Shown here: positions 58,476-64,000 of the stretch, in pieces
Layout: each line of letters starts with the position of its first letter
Position numbering within the stretch: the first letter of the stretch is position 1
Assembly: GCA_905203765.1 (NCBI GenBank)
Contig: CAJKXC010000004.1
Span: 29,879 to 93,878 of the forward strand
DNA length: 64,000 bases
Origin: an uncultured Bacteroides sp.
GTDB taxonomy: Bacteria; Bacteroidota; Bacteroidia; Bacteroidales; Bacteroidaceae
Direction of reading: 5' to 3'
The notes under the pieces: model-generated
The model's database searches: none
Seen by the model: only the letters and a program-made list of their open reading frames with translations
Told to the model about the DNA's origin: nothing
Program-made: the position numbers and the translations under genes

Positions 58476-60401
58476 ATGAATTACGGATATGTAAAAGTGG
58501 CGGCGGCAGTGCCCCGCGTCAAAGTGGCCGATTGTAAATTCAATGCCGGACAGATTGAAAAAGAGATTATTATAGCCGACGGAAAAGGTGTTCAGATTAT
58601 TGCCTTTCCCGAGTTGTGCATCACCGGATATACATGTGGAGATCTTTTTGCCCAGCAACTTCTGCTTGAAGAGGCGGAGATGGGACTGATACAGATCTTG
58701 AACAATACGCGCCAGATGGATATTATTTCCATACTGGGCATGCCCGTTGCCTTGAACGGTTCTTTGCTGAATACGGCAGTGGTCATCCAGAAAGGGAAGG
58801 TGCTGGGAGTAATCCCCAAGACCTATCTTCCCAACTACAAGGAATTTTATGAGAAGCGTTGGTTCACTTCCGCCTGCGAAGTGTCTGAAAACAGTGTGCG
58901 CCTTTGCGGACAAATCATTCCGATGGGAAGGAACCTGCTGTTCGAAACGGCGGATACCACGTTCGGAGTAGAGATATGCGAGGACTTGTGGGCGCCTATT
59001 CCGCCGAGTTCGGTGCTTGCCTTGCAGGGGGCGGAGATATTGTTCAACCTTTCGGCAGATAATGAGGGCATCGGGAAGCATAGCTATTTGCGTTCGCTCA
59101 TCAGCCAGCAGTCGGCACGCTGCATTGCGGGATATGTTTTCAGTTCGTGCGGCTTCGGCGAATCAACGACGGATGTAGTGTTTGCAGGCAATGGGCTGGT
59201 CTATGAGAACGGTACATTGCTGGCGGCAAGCGAGCGTTTCTCTTTTGAAGAGCAGGTGGTGATCAGTGAGATAGACGTAGAGCATATACGCACGGAACGC
59301 CGGGTGAATACAACCTTCTCCGCTTGCCGGGCCAATTGTGCTTCGGAACTTCCGGTACGTATTTCTACGGAATATGTCAATAGCCGGGAACTGAACCTGA
59401 CGCGTACTTTTGAGGCGCATCCCTTTGTGCCGCAAGGACCTACGCTGGACGAGCGTTGCGAGGAAATATTCTCCATCCAGGTATCCGGACTGGCACAGCG
59501 CCTGGTGCATACGCAGGCAAAGAGCGCGGTGGTCGGTATTTCCGGCGGACTGGATTCTACGCTGGCATTGCTGGTATGCGTCAAGACTTTCGATAAACTG
59601 GGCTGGTCGCGCAAGGGTATTATCGGCGTTACTATGCCGGGTTTCGGCACTACCGACCGCACCCATACCAATGCCGTCGACCTGATGAACTCCCTCGGAG
59701 TGACCGTACGTGAGGTCAGCATCAAGGAAGCGTGCATCCGGCACTTCAAGGATATAGACCATGACATCAATGTGCGCGATGTGGTTTATGAAAACGCCCA
59801 GGCGCGTGAGCGTACCCAGATATTGATGGATATTGCCAATCAAACCTGGGGCATGGTCATCGGTACGGGCGACCTTTCGGAACTTGCGTTGGGATGGGCT
59901 ACGTACAATGGCGACCATATGTCTATGTACGGTGTGAACGCCAGTGTACCCAAGACATTGGTGAAACATCTGGTAAAGTGGGTGGCAGAGAATAATGTAG
60001 ACGATGCCTCGCGTGCCACGCTGCTCGATATTGTAGATACTCCCATCAGCCCGGAACTGATTCCGGCGGATGAGAATGGAAACATCCAACAGATTACGGA
60101 AGACCTGGTAGGCCCGTACGAGCTTCACGACTTCTTCCTCTATTACTTTATGCGTTGCGGTTTCCGTCCTTCCAAGATATTCTTCCTGGCAACGCGCACG
60201 TTTAAGGGGATTTACGATGAAGAGACTATTAAGAAATGGTTGCAGACATTCTGCCGCCGCTTCTTCAACCAGCAGTTCAAGCGTTCTTGTTTGCCCGACG
60301 GGCCGAAGGTGGGGACTATTTCCATCAGTCCGCGCGGAGACTGGAGAATGCCGAGTGATGCGTCGTCGGAGATGTGGTTGAAGGAGATAGAAGGGCTTTA
60401 A
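58476..60401 (+). CDS. nadE: Glutamine-hydrolysing NAD+ synthetase
   Basis: Makes NAD+ from nicotinic acid adenine dinucleotide, ATP and glutamine in the cytosol. The 641-aa length is that of the two-domain glutamine-dependent type. The N-terminal amidotransferase (nitrilase fold, about 1-290) has E46 in AFPELCITGYTCGD, the Lys in PKTYLPNYKEFYE and C168 in VEICEDLWAP. The synthetase domain has the ATP loop GISGGLDSTLALL and GTGDLSELALGWATYNGDH. The C-terminus holds RNP-like basic residues. Single gene with its own promoter, convergent with the solute-binding-like gene 4 bp away. Confidence 0.96.
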   Translation: MNYGYVKVAAAVPRVKVADCKFNAGQIEKEIIIADGKGVQIIAFPELCITGYTCGDLFAQQLLLEEAEMGLIQILNNTRQMDIISILGMPVALNGSLLNTAVVIQKGKVLGVIPKTYLPNYKEFYEKRWFTSACEVSENSVRLCGQIIPMGRNLLFETADTTFGVEICEDLWAPIPPSSVLALQGAEILFNLSADNEGIGKHSYLRSLISQQSARCIAGYVFSSCGFGESTTDVVFAGNGLVYENGTLLAASERFSFEEQVVISEIDVEHIRTERRVNTTFSACRANCASELPVRISTEYVNSRELNLTRTFEAHPFVPQGPTLDERCEEIFSIQVSGLAQRLVHTQAKSAVVGISGGLDSTLALLVCVKTFDKLGWSRKGIIGVTMPGFGTTDRTHTNAVDLMNSLGVTVREVSIKEACIRHFKDIDHDINVRDVVYENAQARERTQILMDIANQTWGMVIGTGDLSELALGWATYNGDHMSMYGVNASVPKTLVKHLVKWVAENNVDDASRATLLDIVDTPISPELIPADENGNIQQITEDLVGPYELHDFFLYYFMRCGFRPSKIFFLATRTFKGIYDEETIKKWLQTFCRRFFNQQFKRSCLPDGPKVGTISISPRGDWRMPSDASSEMWLKEIEGL

Positions 60402-60405
60402 TAAA

Positions 60406-61227
60406 TCATTTATAATACTTCCTATATATATCTTTATATTCTTTCTGCTTCTTGAACTCCTCTAACCAAGTGTTGAGGCTGTCCAGCAATACAGGGGACT
60501 GCTTGCTCACTCCCCACGAATAGAATTGCGTAAAGCTGATGGCGGTATTGATATCTATCTCGGGTATGCTGTCCGCCACGGCCTGCGCAATGCTTTCATC
60601 GCATACCGCGTAGTCTATATCCCCGTGGGCAACCAGCGAAATAAGTTGTTCCGAACCATACTTCTCAATTTCTTTGACGTAGATCGTGTCGCCTATCTCA
60701 TTCCCCAGGTTGCGGATGCGCAATATCGAAGGAGAGCCTTTCACTACGTGCAGCGTCTTTCCCGCCAAATCAAGCTGGCTCTTGATAAACAGGGATGAAT
60801 CGGCGGGATTATCCAACTTCCGTTGAACCAATACCTGCTTGCTCAGTACAATCGGGGTGGTGAGTAACAGGGAATCTTTCAGTTCGCTGGTGGCAAGAAT
60901 GCCGTAGGCTATCACATCGTATCTTCCGTCCGCCAGACCTTCCAGCCGGTTATTGAAACTCATTTCCGGTGAGATGGCGGCCTGCAACCCGTGGTCGCGT
61001 GCAAAAGCCTCTATCAGTTCGTAATGAAAGCCGGAAAGTGTGTCGCCGTCCACATAGAAACTAATGGAATTGTACTCCGTTGCAGCGTGTATCACGCCCT
61101 CGGCGGCTATCTCGGCATAGTCGCGCGGATGCCCCTGCGGCTTCTCTTTCTTCTGCAGGAAGAAGTTGGCAAGAAGAACCGCAATAACTCCCAGGAGTAC
61201 ATATCTCAATAGTTTGCTTTTCGTCAT
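60406..61227 (-). CDS. MltF-like/solute-binding family 3 protein, membrane anchored
   Basis: A 273-aa protein with an N-terminal membrane anchor (LLRYVLLGVIAVLLANFFL, no lipobox) and a periplasmic solute-binding domain of family 3 (FYVDGDTLSGFHYELIEAFA; the usual G-F/-x-E-L start; then DVIAYGILATSELKDSLLLT and DLAGKTLHVVKGSP). It resembles the regulatory domain of the lytic transglycosylase MltF but lacks the catalytic domain. It is 11 bp downstream of the porin gene and in one operon with it. Ligand unknown (amino acid or muropeptide are options). Confidence 0.82.
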   Translation of the reverse strand: MTKSKLLRYVLLGVIAVLLANFFLQKKEKPQGHPRDYAEIAAEGVIHAATEYNSISFYVDGDTLSGFHYELIEAFARDHGLQAAISPEMSFNNRLEGLADGRYDVIAYGILATSELKDSLLLTTPIVLSKQVLVQRKLDNPADSSLFIKSQLDLAGKTLHVVKGSPSILRIRNLGNEIGDTIYVKEIEKYGSEQLISLVAHGDIDYAVCDESIAQAVADSIPEIDINTAISFTQFYSWGVSKQSPVLLDSLNTWLEEFKKQKEYKDIYRKYYK

Positions 61228-61238
61228 ACTGCGGGTTT

Positions 61239-63338
61239 TTAATCATAGAAGTTCCACGAAACACCGATCTTGAATAAGCGCGGGTTGATGGGGTAGTGGG
61301 GTACCAGGAAGTAATTGGCCTTACCCATGCCTGCGTTGACATGATACATCATGGCGAAGATACGCGTCCGCTTCAGGTGCAGGTTGGCATAGACATTCAC
61401 GATAGGGTAACCGCCTATTTCCACCTGGTCGTCTGCGGCTTGCAGGTGGAATTGCTGGATACCGGGAGCATAGGCAGGTGCCTTATAGCTGGTGAAATAT
61501 CGGACATCGGCACCCAACTGAACCGTCAACACCTTTTTGGCAAGCGAGCCCAGTATATAGAAATTATGGTAAAGCGAGAGTTGCGGCAACGGCAATACCG
61601 CTTCGTTGCTCGACTTCTGCCAGGTCACTTCGTTGTCCAGGTGGAACACGCCGAGGCGGAAATTCTGTGTCAGGGTGGCGGACAGCACTTGTATGTTGCC
61701 CCCGTTCTGTTCGGGCATGGCGCTCTGGTTGAAGTAAGTGTAGTTCTTGATATTCTCCACGCCGGCACGCAGGTTGGTTCCCCAGCGGGCAATGTTCAGT
61801 TCGCCTTCTATGCGTGTGCGGAACTCCTTGTCCATATTGTCATTGTCCCAGGTGTAATGGTTGGAGTGATAATGGCGCATATAGAAAGAGGGGAGCGTAT
61901 TGCTCACGTAGCCGCGGGCGTAGAAGTTCACCGTGTCCTTCCACAGGTGGAAGTTCAGGTCGAGGTTGGCGTTGACGCGGAACTGGCCGATGGCTTTGTC
62001 GAGCAATCCCACTTCGCCGTTCACGTTGTAGTGCAGCAACTTGCCTTGGCGTTTGGCAAGCTCGCCGCCCAGATATACTTCCTGTTCGTCGTAGCGCATG
62101 CGGCGCATATCACTCAGCGTATCCACGTTCATCAGGTCGTAGCGGCTGAATTTATGGGAGATGTAAGCCGTAAGTCCCGCTTTGGCATATTTGTTGAAGC
62201 CCTCGAGCAGCGCCACGCCGAATACGTTCTTCACGCTGAAGGCGGTAGTGGAGTCGTTGCTATGGTCTTTGTAGAGATAATATTTTTCCGGGAAGAATCC
62301 TTCCGGCTCGCTGCCCGCACGGAACTCATGCCGCGCGCGTTCCACCTTCAGCGTATGTATGAAGCTGGTGACGGGTACAAACTCCTCTGTAACAATGGTG
62401 TCCTGGGCTACCGGTGCCGGCAGGCTGTCGTTCTGCGCAGTTTGCGATGCGGCGCCCGGGCGTTCTTTGTATTCGGTCGTTTTACGGTTGAATCCCAGCC
62501 GGTAACGTTGCGTCAGGTAGACGTAGAAGTCCTTGTTACGGTTGGATACCTGCTCCAGTTTTACGGGAATCGTGGTCGATTCGTATTCCTTCTTGCCGCC
62601 CGACATGTTTTCGGGATGGGTGATGTATTGGTCGTCCTCAATACCGCCGTTCTCGTTCATCTTCATGAAGAAGTTGTTGTACACGGCCTGTATTTGGTAC
62701 TTCTCGCCTATGTAGCTGGCAAACAGTCCGGCATTGAAATGGGAAGTCGATTGGTTCTGGTAGTATCCGCGTCCATAGAGGTAGTCGATGTTGAAGCCGA
62801 AGGCGAATGCCTTGTTCACATTGACGGAGAAGTACGACTTGAAGCGTTCCTCACCGTTGACTTTATTACCTGCTTTGTAGTAGGTCAGGTTGGTGTAGGG
62901 GATGTTACTGTTGGTAAACTTCACCTCGTCGGGGCGGACGAAGAAACTGGAAAAAGGCGTCATGAAGATGGTCGGTTCATCGTCGCTGCGTTCAAAGAAC
63001 AGGCGCGAGATTCGTGGCGAGCCCAGGTTGCCCAGATAGTTGTAATGTCCGTACATTCCCTCTACCAGGTTTGTATTCTGAAAGTTGAGGTTGACCGTAT
63101 CTACGGGCATAATAATGCGGTTGCCCAGCGTCTCGCTCAGTTTCCACATATAGAGCTTGGGCGGAAGGCTTTGAATCTCGGTATTGGTGCTGTCTTCCAG
63201 GTCGTCCGGACGGGTGTTCGGATCAATCTGGTTACCGTATCGGTCACGGTTAGTCATCGGGTTCAGGGTGTTTTGCGCCATTGCTCCCCATATCCCGATA
63301 AAGGATAGGAATATATATATCAGTACAATTCGTCTCAT
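61239..63338 (-). CDS. Putative porin of Bacteroidota (large outer-membrane barrel)
   Basis: A 699-aa exported protein with signal peptide MRRIVLIYIFLSFIGIWGAMA when started at 63338; an in-frame start at 63392 adds residues that are not signal-like. The mature part begins with a disordered polar stretch, then long alternating beta segments throughout (KYQIQAVYNNFFMKM; FYVYLTQRYRLGFNRK; VNANLDLNFHLWKD), ending in FKIGVSWNFYD. This matches the 'putative porin' family of Bacteroidota. The gene precedes the solute-binding-like protein by 11 bp. A -7 box lies only 10 bp before the start codon. Confidence 0.85.
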   Translation of the reverse strand: MRRIVLIYIFLSFIGIWGAMAQNTLNPMTNRDRYGNQIDPNTRPDDLEDSTNTEIQSLPPKLYMWKLSETLGNRIIMPVDTVNLNFQNTNLVEGMYGHYNYLGNLGSPRISRLFFERSDDEPTIFMTPFSSFFVRPDEVKFTNSNIPYTNLTYYKAGNKVNGEERFKSYFSVNVNKAFAFGFNIDYLYGRGYYQNQSTSHFNAGLFASYIGEKYQIQAVYNNFFMKMNENGGIEDDQYITHPENMSGGKKEYESTTIPVKLEQVSNRNKDFYVYLTQRYRLGFNRKTTEYKERPGAASQTAQNDSLPAPVAQDTIVTEEFVPVTSFIHTLKVERARHEFRAGSEPEGFFPEKYYLYKDHSNDSTTAFSVKNVFGVALLEGFNKYAKAGLTAYISHKFSRYDLMNVDTLSDMRRMRYDEQEVYLGGELAKRQGKLLHYNVNGEVGLLDKAIGQFRVNANLDLNFHLWKDTVNFYARGYVSNTLPSFYMRHYHSNHYTWDNDNMDKEFRTRIEGELNIARWGTNLRAGVENIKNYTYFNQSAMPEQNGGNIQVLSATLTQNFRLGVFHLDNEVTWQKSSNEAVLPLPQLSLYHNFYILGSLAKKVLTVQLGADVRYFTSYKAPAYAPGIQQFHLQAADDQVEIGGYPIVNVYANLHLKRTRIFAMMYHVNAGMGKANYFLVPHYPINPRLFKIGVSWNFYD

Positions 63339-63347
63339 AATTAGGCG

Positions 63348-63355
63348 CAAAGATA
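63348..63355 (-). promoter_or_regulatory. -7 box very close to the porin start codon
   Basis: Minus-strand TATCTTTG matches TAnnTTTG exactly and ends 9 nt before the ATG at 63338. A transcript would have almost no leader. A good -33 element was not seen. Confidence 0.4.
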
Positions 63356-63464
63356 AGAAGTTTTTCTTATATAGCTTTTCTTTCCCCAACATTTCAATGA
63401 GTGCTTTCTTCGTTTCTTAATAGAATGAGTTGCTTTCGTCTTGAGATTAATTTTCTGTCTTTGG

Positions 63465-63566
63465 CTATTTCCGTATCAAATCTTGTTTCACACGTTCTAC
63501 TGTCTCTTTCAAAGGCAGCAAATACTTATCAATGACTTCTTCTCTCAGCTTATGCGTAAACTCCAT
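63465..63566 (-). pseudogene. Short ORF overlapping the nucleotidyltransferase end, possible HEPN remnant
   Basis: A 33-codon frame starts MEFTHKLREEVIDKYLLPLK, 17 bp inside the end of the nucleotidyltransferase gene in another frame, and stops at 63465. HEPN partner genes normally overlap or follow such nucleotidyltransferases, and the 'LLPLKETVERV' segment resembles the C-terminal helix of some HEPN proteins. The full HEPN body and its RxxxxH motif are absent. This could be a decayed partner or chance. Confidence 0.3.
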
Positions 63567-63843
63567 CTTGTTCAATTCTTTTAAGTAAGAGACTTCGTAG
63601 TCCTTGGCGCAAGCGGATTAGGTCGACTTTGCAGCCGAATAGGACTTGCAGGGCTTCGCGGAGATCGAACATAACAAAAGGGTCTGCATCCTCTAATTCA
63701 ACAAACACATCTACGTCGCTATCCGGGCGATGCTCTCCACGAGCTACTGAACCGAAGATACCGATAGAGCGAATGCCATACTTAGAGGCACATTCTTGCT
63801 TGAACTGTTTGAGTGCAGCAATGTATTCATCTTTTGTTTTCAT
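63550..63843 (-). CDS. Minimal nucleotidyltransferase (MNT) domain protein
   Basis: A 97-aa nucleotidyltransferase-fold protein. The catalytic motif is GSVARGEHRPDSDVDVFVE: G-S-x-A-R-G followed by D-x-D. Proteins like this form toxin-antitoxin pairs with HEPN-domain RNases, where the MNT enzyme adds AMP groups to the HEPN toxin. Here no complete HEPN gene is visible downstream, only a 33-codon overlapping frame, and the upstream side is cut by the window edge. A -7 box lies upstream at 63868-63875. Confidence 0.88.
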   Translation of the reverse strand: MKTKDEYIAALKQFKQECASKYGIRSIGIFGSVARGEHRPDSDVDVFVELEDADPFVMFDLREALQVLFGCKVDLIRLRQGLRSLLLKRIEQDGVYA

Positions 63844-63867
63844 CTATCTACTCCTTTTTATTTATTA

Positions 63868-63875
63868 CAAAGATA
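63868..63875 (-). promoter_or_regulatory. -7 box of the nucleotidyltransferase gene
   Basis: Minus-strand TATCTTTG matches TAnnTTTG exactly, 25 bp before the start codon. No -33 TTTG at the expected distance. Confidence 0.45.
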
Positions 63876-63975
63876 CAATAAAATATTATTCGCTTACCGA
63901 ATTCAGCCTTTTTTGCTTCTTTTAAGTTGTTCGATGAATGGGAGTTTACGGTGTACACTGATATATATTTTTGCT

Positions 63976-64000
63976 CACGGAGCACACGGAACACACGGAT
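63976..64000. repeat. Start of a 9-nt-word repeat element cut by the window edge
   Basis: CACGGAGCA, CACGGAACA and CACGGAT follow each other with an exact 9-nt period. This looks like the left arm of an intergenic hairpin element of the same type as at 12614-12784. Confidence 0.6.

Noticed and set aside
61296..63308. 670-codon open frame on the plus strand
   Set aside because: Antisense shadow of the putative porin gene; composition is Val/His/Leu-rich without signal or motif.
1..64000. rRNA, tRNA, insertion sequence or prophage
   Set aside because: No tRNA-like fold with a T-loop motif, no rRNA sequence and no transposase, integrase or phage structural gene was recognised on either strand.

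Overview
The window looks like chromosomal DNA of a gut Bacteroides species (Bacteroidota). It has a SusC/SusD pair, a one-protein hybrid two-component regulator, many lipoprotein or secreted glycoside hydrolases, a pyrophosphate-dependent phosphofructokinase, a reverse rubrerythrin beside a PerR-like regulator, and many promoters with the Bacteroides -7 box TAnnTTTG. I found no rRNA, tRNA, transposase, integrase or CRISPR array. All calls come from reading the sequence; no database search was run.

Layout. 1-1226 (minus): nitrilase (cut by the left edge), acyltransferase and a small conserved protein, apparently one operon. 1522-7354 (plus): complete RND efflux operon (adaptor, pump, outer-membrane lipoprotein). 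7500-8300 (minus): HU-like/DUF4469-type protein behind a leader with a strong terminator hairpin. 8611-41679: a large polysaccharide utilization locus (PUL). 41734-42624 (minus): cold-shock-domain and RRM RNA-binding proteins. 43153-45789: PPi-phosphofructokinase and a GH25 lysozyme-like protein. 45940-48522: two FtsX-like ABC permeases behind a sigma-54-type promoter. 48540-49382: prmA. 49599-52713: low-complexity Ser/Arg-rich secreted protein and an outer-membrane barrel. 52827-55173 (minus): ECF sigma factor, probable anti-sigma factor and two envelope proteins. 55278-56323: rubrerythrin and PerR. 56443-58338: orphan sensor kinase. 58476-60401: nadE. 60406-63338: solute-binding-like protein and a putative porin. 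63550-63843: a minimal nucleotidyltransferase.

The PUL is the centre of interest. The hybrid regulator (8611) would sense a released oligosaccharide in the periplasm. SusC/SusD and a DUF3823 lipoprotein would bind and import the glycan. The enzymes are two GH76 domains (endo-alpha-1,6-mannanase type, one fused to GH43), GH38, two GH92 mannosidases with different active-site signatures, a GH127-like protein, a second GH43, two GH2, a DUF4965 'glutaminase-like' protein and an aldose 1-epimerase. An alpha-mannan backbone carrying furanosyl and/or beta-linked decorations fits this set best; that is inference.

Non-coding structure is rich. Three PUL promoters share a direct repeat of CAGATTCTTT-like sites 21 bp apart at a fixed distance from the -7 box, a candidate operator for the hybrid regulator. 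Three intergenic regions hold tandem arrays of 22- or 23-bp units with a short palindromic core but unrelated sequences. Three other intergenic elements are built from words with about 9-nt period (CACnnAnnn), two of them folding into long hairpins. The two permease genes are preceded by a GG-N10-GC promoter and two enhancer-like palindromes.
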